NCBI GenBank assembly: GCA_023091735.1
Contig: JALKBU010000246.1
Coordinates: forward strand, 1 to 56,129
Length of the DNA: 56,129 nucleotides
From: Trichomonas tenax
Taxonomy: Eukaryota; Parabasalia; Trichomonadida; Trichomonadidae
Reading direction: 5' to 3'
Of the stretch, positions 41,031 through 51,984 are shown piece by piece. Positions within the stretch are counted from its first letter, which is position 1, and the number at the start of each line of letters is the position of its first letter. A program made the translations under genes and the position numbers. A model generated the notes under the pieces. That model did not search any database. It worked only from the letters and a program-made list of their open reading frames with translations, and was not told the DNA's origin.

Positions 41031-42970
41031 TAACTTTTCGATTTTTGGGGCGGTTTTCGAAAAAATCCGTTTTTTGGGTTCTTAAATTTTGAATGGTTTT
41101 GAGAGGCCCGAAATTCGAAAAAACGAATCGTGTCACTTTTATGCAAATTGCAACAAAATTACCCTTCAATTTTCTGATTCTCGAACAACCTGGTGCAATT
41201 TAGGTGCACCAATCTTCACCGAATTTAGCAAACAAGTTCTCCATGGTCTAAAAATCAACTTCTCTCAATCAAATAACCAGGGATACAATCTATTTCTTAA
41301 AATCAGATTTAGAATTTCTTCATTCACGGTCAAAAGTACGCAGTAATCAATAAATCAAGATGCCAGAGGTATCTTTCTACATCTATCTCTGTTATATGGA
41401 TGGAAGCAATTGTCTCGCACCCTTTTTATAATCCAGCACAACTCGAGTTTTGCTTGTTCAGCAAGCATGTAGTGCACAAAATGGTAAATAAGTGAAAAGT
41501 GAAATAAAATTTAGTAAACATTTCAAAATCTAACTAAAAAATATTCAATTGAAAGGATTTGTAAATTTTACTTGTGTTTATCTGCGGTAGATAGGCCTGT
41601 CAGAGAGAAAGTATTTCAAGACAAAACAAGAGCTTTTTGAGGAAAGGAAAAATTTAATATTCACATATTCCAATGCACTTCCCTTCTCTTCAGTTCCATT
41701 CACTTTATAGACCTTATGCAAAACGAATTTAAATCATAATACCATGGATCCAAATAGACTCATCACTTTTTGTTTTCAAACCTTAATGAGTTTTTCGTTT
41801 TCCCCGAAAAGTTTACATCAATAACGTATATTTTCGAACATCCCTTTTATATTCTATATAAATTATCTCCGGGTGCTATTTTTTATCAATTTGTCAAATT
41901 TGCCATTGGTGGGATTCTTGTGAAAAAAGTACCAAAATGCTCCAACTCAAAAAGTTTCCGGAATGTAATTACATTGTCCCTAAGCCATCTAATACCTATT
42001 TGTCGTAATTATCCGATTTTTGGGGTGTTAAGAGTGTGTAAGCAGCACCTTATTTTATCTAATGGGATTTGGCCGATAAAAATATGAAAATTATGATTGT
42101 CTATACATTTATAATCCAAATCCGCAATCGACAATTTGGACCAAGTGAACTCACTTTTAATTTGTGAAGTTTACATTAAAAACTTTTGGCTAGCCAAAGC
42201 GTTGCATAAGCATCTTCTCAATTATATGATATGAATGAGACATGTCTGTAAGTTAATCTTCCCTGAAAATATGTGATCCTTACTTATCCTAGCTGAGCAA
42301 AATTTTAATTTTTTCGAATAATGCTCTAATTGGAGGTCCATTAGCAATGATTACCTACTTATATCGGAAGCATACCATTCTACGTCGAAATTTCTTTGAA
42401 ATATTAATGCCGATATCTCGATATGATACTATTTGAGTCTCTACAGCTATATTTTATGAGCATTTTTATGATTTTTATGACCAATATTAAGAGATGTTAA
42501 GTTTATGTTGCTTTGTATCTATATATCTATTGTTTCCAAACTTCGAATAATTAATATTTTTTGATAAAGTGACTTTTATCTGCAAATAAGTCAGAAAATA
42601 TCCATATTATGCGGATCTTATATAAAATTGACAGCGTATGCTGCATAATTTCAATTTATTATCGGTGATGACATTGATGAGCATTTGGATTCTCAGCGTC
42701 ACTTTTAACAGAAAAGTGAAGACATTTTGATATTCTAAAAGCTCATGAGCTGATTTTATTATAATCTGCATTCATATATGATGATAATTATATGCTTCGA
42801 ATCTAAATGGTTTTTAAAATAAGGTTCTATCTCCCCACTATTTGAAATCAAAGTTGGTCATTAAGTGAATATTCATTCCTTGATCCATTGAATCTGAATA
42901 TCGCTAAAATTTCGAAAATTAAAATCTAGTTGGAAAATATTTTTTCTAAGTGGGATTTTTGTATAGAAAC

Positions 42971-44183
42971 ATGGAACATTCCTTGCTTGGAGATTCTCTA
43001 TGTTATAGTCCTTCGGGACCGCTGAATGACGAATCCATTCGAATTGAATCAAAAAGCGTCGATGAAGGGCACCAATTAATTATTAATTTACTCAATTCTT
43101 TGTCAACAGACAGCGAAAATGTTCACGCTTGTGCACATAAAGTAGTAAAAGTCATAAATTACAGATCAGATCTAGTCAACGAGCTCACTTTTAAGACAAG
43201 TATTCAAATGTTTTTTAAATATCTTAATTCAATTAAAATCACAGAACAGAGTGACGATCTAATAGTCATTTTATCAGCAACGGTTAGATATGATCCAAGC
43301 GTTTTCGATGAACAATTTTATACTTGGCTTCTTGAGAATCAATCTTTACAAATTTCAAGTTTAGCATACACTATACTGCATACCATTATTGGTTCTGCGT
43401 CGAAAATACCATCTTCATCAATGTACGTCAAGAAAATATTCAATCTCGTTATTTCTCTTTTTGAAGAAACATATACGAATGTTGATGTTGAAGTCTTTAT
43501 GGAAAATCACTCAAATGACATTCGTTTTTTACTCTTATCATTATATGAATATAATGAATTCAAAGAAGTACAAGAAGATACATTTAACGTAATGACTAAC
43601 TTATACGATCCAATTCTTTCAAAATATACTGAATGCCTAGGTCCATTATTTTTAGTCGGATCACAAATCATTCAATTCGATGATCAATACTTTTTTATTT
43701 TAGAAGATATCATTAACTTCATTGCAGAAATGCCTGAGGAAGGTCTAGAAATATTTCAAATAGATGCAATACAATGTGCTTTTGTATCCTTATTAAAAAA
43801 TATCGAAAAATTAAAAGAAAGACCAGATGCGTTATTAATTGTTCTTAGAAACGTTGTAAGGCTTCATCAATCCATTTTCAAGAAAGAAGCTGCGATCAAA
43901 TTACTTTTAGAAATTATATCAGAACTTAATCCTGAACCAGATCAAATAACAGATTCCGCTGACAAGCTTTTTGAAGTACTACTAGATTCACTTAATATTG
44001 ACTCTTCATTGAATCATAACATCATCGAGTTTTTTTTTTTACATTGAGAAAATGAACATTGAATCTCAAATAGATCTGACCAAAGAAATGTACTATGAAC
44101 TATTGCAGCGAGAAGACATTCTTAAAAAGTATGAACAAGGTTCATTGTTATTAGCCAAAGCTTATCAATTACTTTCAGAATAG
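42971..44183 (+). CDS. HEAT/armadillo-like helical protein with homopolymer frameshift
   Basis: The frame is open from a GTG at 42950, but the first ATG is at 42971 (MEHSLLGD). It reads an all-helical, Leu/Ile-rich protein of about 358 residues that looks like HEAT or armadillo repeats; no family was recognised. The frame ends in a run of eleven T (44030-44040) as FFFLH and TGA (44045-44047). One T fewer would continue with YIEKMN and then a plausible helix (YYELLQREDILKK) to TAG at 44181-44183. The extension is helical and gene-like, so a slippage mutation, sequencing error or programmed slip is likely. Without it, the last ~45 residues are lost. AT-rich; no clear initiator. Confidence 0.72.
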
Positions 44184-44804
44184 ATACGATCTATATTATA
44201 TTATTACGTCCATTTTAATGGATGCCTTTATATTATTTTGTTTGTTTATATTATAAATGTTTGCATTTTTGTTATTTCAACATAGTCATTTGAAAGGCGC
44301 GAAACAAATTGAATCATCTCTATGATATCAAGTCCAAATTAAAAAATTAAATAATTGATTAGTCCAAATGAAAGGGGGTGTCTTGCAGGTCAAAATTCCA
44401 TCTTAATTTACATGAAAAATACTGAGTAAACATGATTTATATTGATTCAAATTCTTTATAATTTGTCGAGCATTAATTGGCAATTGAAATGTGATATATC
44501 TAAAATATAGGCTGTTATATGATATCATTAATGGAAAGAAATGACAAATGATGAAAATTTGAACTTTAATATTTAGCTTCATCATTTGTGATATAAAATA
44601 TATTCACAGAGTATTTAATAGTGGTGTAGTTAACAATGTTCAAATCTAAAAATCCAAAAATCAAATTCTTCTAATTATCGTTTTAACAAGATATATAAGA
44701 TCTATATATGCTAAAGATTCCAAATATCAAATAAAAATGTGCATTTGAAAGTTATGGTCGAGGTGTTAATTGAGTGGAAAATGATCGTTCACGGCCTTTT
44801 AACA
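44184..44804. other. Intergenic
   Basis: AT-rich spacer. It ends in the promoter of the ribosomal gene, where CCTTTTAACA sits directly before the ATG. Nothing else was recognised. Confidence 0.4.
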
Positions 44805-45260
44805 ATGGGTCGTCTCCATTCTCCAGGCAAAGGCATCAGCTCATCCACATGCCCATACCGCCGTTCCGCCCCACACTGGCTCCAATACACAGCTGAACAG
44901 ACAGTCCAGATGATCTGCGACTACGCTAAGAAGGGTGTCCGCCCATCTCAGATCGGCGCTCTCCTCCGTGACCGCAATGGCATCGGCATGGTTCGCGCTG
45001 TCACAGGCGTTAAGGTTCTCCGCATCCTTAAGGCTAATGGCCTGGCCCCATCCCTCCCAGAGGAGCTTTACTACCTCATCAAGAAGGCTACAAACGTCCG
45101 CAAGCACCTCGAGCACGCTACGCACGATGTTGATGGCAAGTACCGCCTTATTCTCATCGAGTCCAGAATTCACCGCCTTACACGCTACTACAAGGCACGC
45201 CGTGTTCTTGCTCCAAACTGGAAGTACAACGCCCAGACAGCTTCTGCTCTCGTTGCCTAA
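44805..45260 (+). CDS. RPS13: 40S ribosomal protein S13 (uS15)
   Basis: Small-subunit ribosomal protein binding 18S rRNA. The frame is open upstream to 44739, but uS15 starts MGR, and ATGGGTCGT at 44805 gives [10 protein letters not shown] and 151 aa, equal to the eukaryotic length. The protein aligns along its length: [64 protein letters not shown], and the end [14 protein letters not shown]. Codons are strongly C-ending, as for an abundant protein. CCTTTTAA directly before the ATG resembles the CCTTT-type core motif reported in T. vaginalis, while TCACGG further up is a poor initiator. The stop is TAAA. Confidence 0.97.
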   Translation: MGRLHSPGKGISSSTCPYRRSAPHWLQYTAEQTVQMICDYAKKGVRPSQIGALLRDRNGIGMVRAVTGVKVLRILKANGLAPSLPEELYYLIKKATNVRKHLEHATHDVDGKYRLILIESRIHRLTRYYKARRVLAPNWKYNAQTASALVA

Positions 45261-45775
45261 ACAACATTAAAATTATCTCAAAAAAAAATCAAATACAAAT
45301 TATCCTCAAATTAAGAAATCTTGAAGTCGAATATGAAATAATATATCAAATTCTAATCAACATATCGCTCAAAATATAACACAAAATAATTTCATTTTCG
45401 ACTTGGAGGTTTTCTTATGGAAATAGTTTGTGCTTGGTTCTGCTTTTCTTTATTTTTTAGTTATCTTTAATATTTTGTATGAATATTATGTTTTTTGTAT
45501 AACTTTGGATTTAAGCTTATTATTAGTTTGTAAGATGATTGATTTGGGTCACAAAAGTAAAATAGAAAGTATATTTTATTCAAAATATATTTTTTGGTTT
45601 TGATCAATAAAATCTTGATCTTTGATCTTTCCTTGAGGCAAGTAGTATAGTTATAAAGTTATTTGGTAAGATATAAGATAATTTGTTAGATCAGGATTTT
45701 GAGTTGATTTTGTGTTAAATTTGATGTTAAGTTCGAGGGTTTTTGATGATTTACAGTGTTTAAATTTATTATTTT
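45261..45775. other. Intergenic
   Basis: AT-rich spacer between the ribosomal gene and the CLASP-like gene. The 3' side of S13 has A-runs. No repeat or RNA was recognised. Confidence 0.4.
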
Positions 45776-47716
45776 ATGGCGAAAAAAAGTTTTCGCGATG
45801 AAGAATCGAGTGAAATAAAGAATATTTATATAAATCCAATGGAAAGTTTCACATCAGAGATTGTGAAGTCTCCTGAAGAGGCTGAAAAGGCAAAAGAAGA
45901 AATTCTCGATATATTAAGTGGAAATGATTGGGAAAGCAAATGCACAGCGCTACAAAGAGGAGTTTCTCTGTTAAAAGGTGGTGCTTTACAATACCCAGAA
46001 TTCGATATTGTTCCCTTAGTGATTGCAACGGCAAAAACTATTGGAGAAGCAAAGTCAAAACTCGTTAAATTCGCAACGTTATTCTTAGTATCAGCCGCAA
46101 AACTACTTGAATCGAAATTTTCGCCATGTATTGATATCACAATTTCGTGCTTAATCAAACAATCGAATCACGCATCGTCATTCATCGGGGATTCGTGCAA
46201 ATACACTATATTAGCGATAACAGAGTATGTTCAAGTTCGCAGAACCGCAAAAGCACTTTTAGCGGAAACAGTATCAAAAGTTAAAGAAAGAAGACTTATT
46301 GTTGCTCAAGCGGTGACTCTCTTGATGCGCAAGTGGCCGCTGCCATTGACAAACCAATTCGTTTCGGAATTAAAGAGCAATATAACGAAACTCACAAAAG
46401 ATCCTTCTGCGGAAGTTAGAGAATCGGCACGCGAAGCACTCGCCGAAATAAATGGAACTCCAGTCAATAACCTACAAAGTCCATCACTCGTTGAACAGCC
46501 GCGTGCACGTTCGCCAACGAGAATGAAGCAATCTCCTGATAAAAGCTTTGCTTCATTTAGAAAAGCTCGTCCACCACCTCCGAAACTCAACAGACGCAGT
46601 ATAACAGTCACTCAGATGTCAGGAGCTTCAATTCTCGATGGAGCGAATCTCTGTGAGTATATGCCGCCAGACAACATCAATGATGCAAATCAATTCGTTA
46701 GAATTCTTTCAAACATTGTTGCTGCAAATCATCTCGCTACACTTGAAGGTATTGAGTTTGCGTTGCCTTCTTCGATTGTCACTGGGTGTGGTCTTGGTGT
46801 CTCTGCACAGTGGGATGCAATTATTCCGCCTCTGTTGAATATCTACAAAAATGAATTTAGAGCTTCGATTGGAGAAGTTTTGATCGCAACTAAATCACCA
46901 CAGAGAACTCTTAAATGCTTTGTCGAATTATATGGTGTAGAGAGTGTTGTCAATGATGTTATATTTGCAGGTGATGGCGATGATGTTATTAATGTTCTTG
47001 CGCAAATGATTTCACTTGGAATGATGAAGAAGATTCCAGAAAATGCAATTAGAACAGTTCGAGGAATCTTGTCTCATTCTTCATCTCCTGAAGCAGAAAT
47101 TGTCGAGAATGCAATTTCTTCAACAGACTTCTCTTTCTTTGGATTCCCATCACTTAAAGAATTCATTACTTCTGAAAATTTCGATGAATTCGATATTGCA
47201 TCAATCGAAGAACCTCCAAAAGTTGTTGCTGGTGCTGTTGTCGCTGCAGAAGCAGATATTTTATCACTTTTAACAGATGAAAAGTATATTGACAATGCAA
47301 TAATCTTTCTTCTTGATGTCGCAAAAGTTGCCGGACAAATGCGAATGCCGTCTGTTGTGTGTGAACTTGCTAAACATGCTATAGGAGAAAATGTTAGAAG
47401 CGCCCGATGTTTCGCTGCTCTTTGTCTGCACGTTAATGATGTTTCTGATCTTATCCCTGTTACTGAAAATGAAGAGGGAATTGTTGCTGTTGTTAATGTA
47501 ATAGATAACATTAGTCTTCCTGTTGATAAATCGTGTGCTAAAATGCTTGAGAACGCAATTAAGTTCTTGAACTCACCAAAAGTCGAAATAAGAAGATCCT
47601 GCATTAGGCTATGTGCAAAATTCCTAGAATCTAATGACAGCGCACTTCAAAGGAAGATTATTGAGCTTCCATATTTAATACAGAAACTTATTGCGGACAA
47701 GAATCATTTTGTGTAA
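45776..47716 (+). CDS. CLASP-like TOG/HEAT microtubule-associated protein
   Basis: The N-terminal ~35-230 is a TOG/HEAT array like the CLASP N-terminal domain. It opens with DWESKCTALQRGVSLLKGGALQYPEF and later has VQVRRTAKALLAETVSKVKERR and DPSAEVRESAREALAEI, each with the spacing of CLASP. A basic, Ser/Pro-rich linker (~235-285; ARSPTRMKQSP, RPPPPKLNRR) fits microtubule-lattice binding. The rest (~290-646) is more helical repeat. CLASP proteins bind tubulin and stabilise growing microtubule ends, consistent with the large cytoskeleton of trichomonads. It is shorter than animal CLASP (one clear TOG), so other TOG proteins are possible. The ATG start is clear, the stop is TAA and the gene is AT-rich. 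Confidence 0.68.
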   Translation: MAKKSFRDEESSEIKNIYINPMESFTSEIVKSPEEAEKAKEEILDILSGNDWESKCTALQRGVSLLKGGALQYPEFDIVPLVIATAKTIGEAKSKLVKFATLFLVSAAKLLESKFSPCIDITISCLIKQSNHASSFIGDSCKYTILAITEYVQVRRTAKALLAETVSKVKERRLIVAQAVTLLMRKWPLPLTNQFVSELKSNITKLTKDPSAEVRESAREALAEINGTPVNNLQSPSLVEQPRARSPTRMKQSPDKSFASFRKARPPPPKLNRRSITVTQMSGASILDGANLCEYMPPDNINDANQFVRILSNIVAANHLATLEGIEFALPSSIVTGCGLGVSAQWDAIIPPLLNIYKNEFRASIGEVLIATKSPQRTLKCFVELYGVESVVNDVIFAGDGDDVINVLAQMISLGMMKKIPENAIRTVRGILSHSSSPEAEIVENAISSTDFSFFGFPSLKEFITSENFDEFDIASIEEPPKVVAGAVVAAEADILSLLTDEKYIDNAIIFLLDVAKVAGQMRMPSVVCELAKHAIGENVRSARCFAALCLHVNDVSDLIPVTENEEGIVAVVNVIDNISLPVDKSCAKMLENAIKFLNSPKVEIRRSCIRLCAKFLESNDSALQRKIIELPYLIQKLIADKNHFV

Positions 47717-47768
47717 TTTAAAAAAATGTGTTTATTGTTTTTATTTAATAAACAATTCCAATGTTTGT

Positions 47769-47991
47769 TTAAGGGGCGACTTACATGAAAAGTGACAGCA
47801 AAGGATAATGATTTTAAAAATCATTATAAATGCATAGCATTTTAAAAACCTTAACGGTAATAATACAATAAAAATGAAGTAATAACTAATTATTAATAAT
47901 ATAACTTTTTCGTGTGAAAATTGTTGAAAATATAATGATAATTTTTCAACCCATTTTGAATAGTTTACATCTCATGTTAGTCGCCCCTTAA
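47769..47991. mobile_element. 223-bp MITE-like element with TA flanks (mariner type?)
   Basis: Ends TTAAGGGGCGACTTACATGA (47769-47788) and its inverse at 47972-47991 match in 19 of 20 bases. The terminal AGGGGCGACT is bordered by TA on both sides, the target site of Tc1/mariner elements, which are abundant in T. vaginalis. The interior is AT-rich and non-coding. An inward arm contains ACATGAAAAGTGACA, whose complement TGTCACTTTTCATG includes an initiator-like motif. It lies 52 bp downstream of the CLASP-like gene. Confidence 0.7.
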
Positions 47992-48457
47992 TCGGAAATG
48001 TTTATATGGGGAGCTTCAGGCAGGCAATAAAATGTGGAAACAAAGACTATCTTAAAAAGAATTTACTTTCTTGATAACTTTGTAATAAAGAATATGATGC
48101 ATGCACGAGAGAACATTGAGGCATTTGTGGATGTATGGTTTATAAACTGGACATTGAGTATTATAGTTTTTGATAATACTGAGTTGATATAAGTTGTTGT
48201 CGCGATATAATGGAGTAACAAATGCACCAGTGCTGATTCGTCGAAGAACAACACATGCTTGATCATGATTGGATTGATGCCACGTAATAGATACATGAAT
48301 GAATATCAGAGAATGAATCATATTTGATGACTGATTCTTGATTGAATGTGAGATTTATGATATTAAATTAGTTATAAAATGAATTAGTTTCGATTGTTGT
48401 TGTTGTTGAATATGATTCGATTTTGGTGAGTTTCTGATTGTTCTCGAATCCATATAA
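47992..48457. other. Intergenic
   Basis: No supportable gene. Overlapping minus-strand frames at 48052-48321 show no recognised domain. It lies next to the 3' end of the BspA relic. Confidence 0.4.
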
Positions 48458-50757
48458 TTAAACGGTTGTTGAAGAAAGATTGATTGAAGATAAATTTGTT
48501 CCTGAGAATGAGTTTTGATTGATATGTCTGAATTTCGTTAGTGAAAGATCACCTGAGAGACACGATGAGATGAATCCTGATTGACCGATTGTTGTCACAG
48601 AGCTGAAATCGAATGACAATAAAGAACAACATCGTTGGAATGCACCATCGCCAATATTGGTTATCTGTGGTGTGTGCGTGAGAACGAGAGAATAGCATCC
48701 ACTGAATGCGAAATTAGAGATCGTTGTGAGACGAATTGCATCAAACTCTGGAAGACTTACACATGATTTGAATGCTTTTATGGTAATTTCGGTGATTGAA
48801 GGTGCATAGAATGTTTGAAGACTTGAACATCCTTCAAAAACGCTTTCTTCAATTCTAGTGATTGCTGCTGTTTCAACTGTTTTAAGTGAAGTACAACCAA
48901 AGAAAGCTCGAAATGGGATAACTGATATTATTGGAGAAATATACTCAACAAGAATTCTGCAGCCTTCAAAAGTACTTTTTCCAATCGAAGAAACAGATGG
49001 TGTCCTAACTTCTAACAAAGCATAGCAATTCTTGAATACATTATCTGCAAGTGATGTAATTTTTGATGAATTGAAATAAGTAATGCCTTCACATCCTTCA
49101 AACGGAATGTATCCAAGTCCTGTGATCGATAAAGTGTTAATCTGTTGAATAACTCTGCAATTGCGAAATGCGCTATCACCACTAGGTCCTGTTATTTCAT
49201 AAGGAAACTGTTGGAGAGATGAACATCCATCAAAACCAGATTTGCCAACAGAAGATATAGGTGATGAAGTTGTAATCATCTGAAGAGATTTGCAAAATGC
49301 AAAATTAGGAATGTTGGTGATCGTTGATACTATTGAAACTAAAGATAAACAATATTTGAAATAATTTGTGCTAACTGATGAGATTATAGAAGTTCGTAAC
49401 TCAGTTAAATTACTACAACCCTCAAAGGCATAATCTGGAATAATTGATATATTTGGAAGATAGACATATCTCAAGCATTCGCAGTGAGAAAACGCATTTG
49501 TTCCGATTGTTAACACATTCTTGAAATTGACTGATTCCAAAGAATGGCAGTTTTTGAATGCATCATTGGAAATTTGGGTGGCAATATCATAATTCAATGA
49601 TTGGAGAGACCAATAATCACTAAATATAGCATCTGGTATAGAAGATACATATCTTACATTGAATTCAACTAAACTATGGCAATTTGAAAATAAATAACTT
49701 CCTACTTGCATAGATCTTGCTTCAACTATTTTTAATGATAAACATGATGCAAAACAGCCACCTCCAATATTTACATCCAAAAATATAGCTTTTTCTAGTG
49801 ATTCACATCCAGAAAAGCCATATATAGCTATCCTTGACTAATGAGAAATTAAAGAATTTTAACGAACGGCTGCCATTGAAAGCATTAATATCAACTCTAG
49901 TCACTTCTCCAGTCGTCATATTGCTCAATATATAATCGGAATAAACCATGTAGCTTGAAATAATTGTGACCTTTGGGATAGATAAATTGACTAAATTAAT
50001 GCACCATGCAAATGAATAACCCCAAACATTCACATAAACTTGGAAGAGAAATTAACTTAATGTTCTTACAGCCAGAAAAACACAATCCTCCAACATCAGT
50101 TACATTGGGGAATTCAATTCTTTCAAGATTAAGGCAATCTTGAAATGAATAATCATTTAAACGTGACACATTTGGTAAATTTAATTCGGATAATAAACTG
50201 CATAAACTAAAATATGCGTTATTTACAAAAGAAAGCGATGGCAACAAAACTCTTGTCAAAGAAAAGCATTCCAAAAAGTTTTCAGTTCCATTGTTCTTAT
50301 TAAGACTTGCAAATAAAACTTCGGTTAAATTTAAACATGAATGAAATGTTCTTGTTCTTAAATAGACGATTGATGGTAATTCTACTTTAATTAAACTACC
50401 AATGTAACTAAATACATTGCTTGAATCTATTTGTGTGCAATGTTGAGAAAAAAGATCCTGAACTGGAGAGCCAGCAAATAATTCTCTATTTAAATAGGGA
50501 ATTGGTGCTTCAATACGAATCTTTATCAAATTTGGGCATTTTGAGAGACATCCTGGTGCATATGAAGTGAATTCTCCAGTGATTAAAACTTCTTTGAATG
50601 AAATGTTCCTGGAATAACTTGGAACTTCTCCATCACCACTGATTTCGGAAACACCATCATCAGTTAATGTTTCAGTACTAGATTGTTGTGCTAGATAGAG
50701 ATGTTGAAAGCTAAGGAAAATCCATCGAAAAAGTAAAGAAAGTTATTGATAAAACAT
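48458..50757 (-). pseudogene. BspA-like LRR surface protein, broken
   Basis: The relic reads a BspA-type (Treponema-like, LRR_5) protein of about 765 residues with ~23-residue repeats of the form 'F.NC.SL..V....I..I...AF'. An ATG at 50757 is followed by a hydrophobic segment like a signal peptide, but codon 5 is TAA (50745-50743). The repeats stay in frame to about 50035, where a frameshift leads to a second frame (50033-49803). Another frameshift near 49830 leads to the 440-codon frame at 49780-48458. It ends without a clear membrane anchor. Trichomonads carry hundreds of BspA genes, some thought to mediate adhesion; this copy could not be translated. At least three lesions rule out a single sequencing error. 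Confidence 0.88.
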
Positions 50758-51969
50758 TTTGTCAATTTGCCAGTCAAATGACAATAATTTTTGTCACATT
50801 GCATATTTAGAATATGCAATATCTGTATATTCTGTGGTTTAACTTTTGTTGGTTTTTAATTAATAAATGACAAAAATCGAATATTTAATCAATGAAAAAA
50901 ATGAAAATTGGAACCTTGTAATGTTTTGCTTTTGATATGTATATGTTTTTGAATTTATTTCAATCAATATGGAAGAATATTAATTTCATATTTGAATATT
51001 TTTAAATTATTTTAGGTATCATAAGATATTAATTGGGTAAATATCTTTAAAAATGAAATGGTATCTTATTCAACATTGTTTCACTCTTCCATTGCATTAA
51101 TATATTGAAGTCTAAAAGCTCGATATACTTGAAGTAACATGATATACTTCGCAAAGCAATAAGCACCGTTAAATATTGCTATACATTTCTCAAAAAATAA
51201 TTTTTTTCTATTTTTTGAAAAACTAATTCACGAGCTGTTGATTTAATCGAGGATTATCCTGTTTGTGATGTAATGATTCCCAAAATGTTTGCATTCCAAA
51301 ACTCAATTTTTAGATTTGAAATTTTAAAAAACACTATTTCAAGATCTATAATGTAGCTCATTGTATAGCAAAGCTAAATTTCGATCATTTTGTTAAATAT
51401 TTTACTCATATTCCAACATTTTATAAATTGTCAATATGAAAACAAAACATTGACACCTGTCTCTCTTTCACATAAATACGCATCAAAATTTATATCAAAA
51501 CTCTCGCTTCTCAAACCATCATTTGTGATATTAAATCATTGTCCATTGACTTTGGAATCTGAATTTAGCGATAAGGATTGAGCGAACATTTATAAAACGA
51601 TAAGGACATTATAACGACGCAAATCGAATGCCTCCAACAAACAAATCAAAAGTTTTCTATCGAGCGATAAACTTTTTCTGTAAATTAAAGCTCTCTTGTA
51701 TATGCAGATAATGAATATAAAAGTTTGGAGAAAAAAGAGGTTTTTGTAACAGTTAAAACGAAATTTTTATCAAAAATAGAAATAACATTAGACAAAAATG
51801 CTATTTTTCGTATTTAAAAAGCCAAAAAAAATTGACAGGATTTGTAAAAATTATTTTCGATTTATATGAAGGTACATATAGATGTGAGTATAAGTGAAGT
51901 CATTTTTTGAGGGAAAGAAAACGATGAAAAACAATCAAATTGAGAGTTTACGATTATTTTGCAATCATT
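50758..51969. other. Intergenic between divergent genes
   Basis: 1.2 kb of AT-rich DNA with no supportable gene; the 51390-51581 open frame lacks homology. It includes the promoter of the carbamoyltransferase at its right end. Confidence 0.45.
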
Positions 51970-51975
51970 TCACTT
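51970..51975 (+). promoter_or_regulatory. Initiator of the carbamoyltransferase
   Basis: TCACTT matches the trichomonad initiator exactly; the +1 A at 51972 is 13 nt before the ATG at 51985, the classic spacing. It also decides the start: the in-frame TTG at 51940 lies upstream of the transcript. Confidence 0.75.
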
Positions 51976-51984
51976 TTACCTTTA

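Larger units (their letters stand above)
39214..42970. other. Large repeat-rich intergenic region
   Basis: About 3.8 kb without a supportable gene. From left to right it holds the ankyrin promoter with motif copies, a strong hairpin (39401-39504), a copy of the ankyrin promoter segment (39714-39740), a 297-bp MITE-like element (40512-40808), a C-run series (40925-41030), and plain AT-rich DNA from 42.1 kb. Open frames at 40745-41092, 41089-41346 and 41770-42087 are not supported: the first starts inside the element. Confidence 0.5.

Noticed and set aside
40745..41346. Open frames that might be a gene
   Set aside because: The first begins inside a MITE terminal repeat, neither has a recognisable domain, and codon use is unlike other genes here.
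44739..44804. N-terminal extension of ribosomal protein S13
   Set aside because: The family begins MGR; 44805 gives the standard 151 aa.
51940..51984. Carbamoyltransferase starting at 51940
   Set aside because: It is TTG and lies before the initiator; YgeW-like proteins start near MSALDG.
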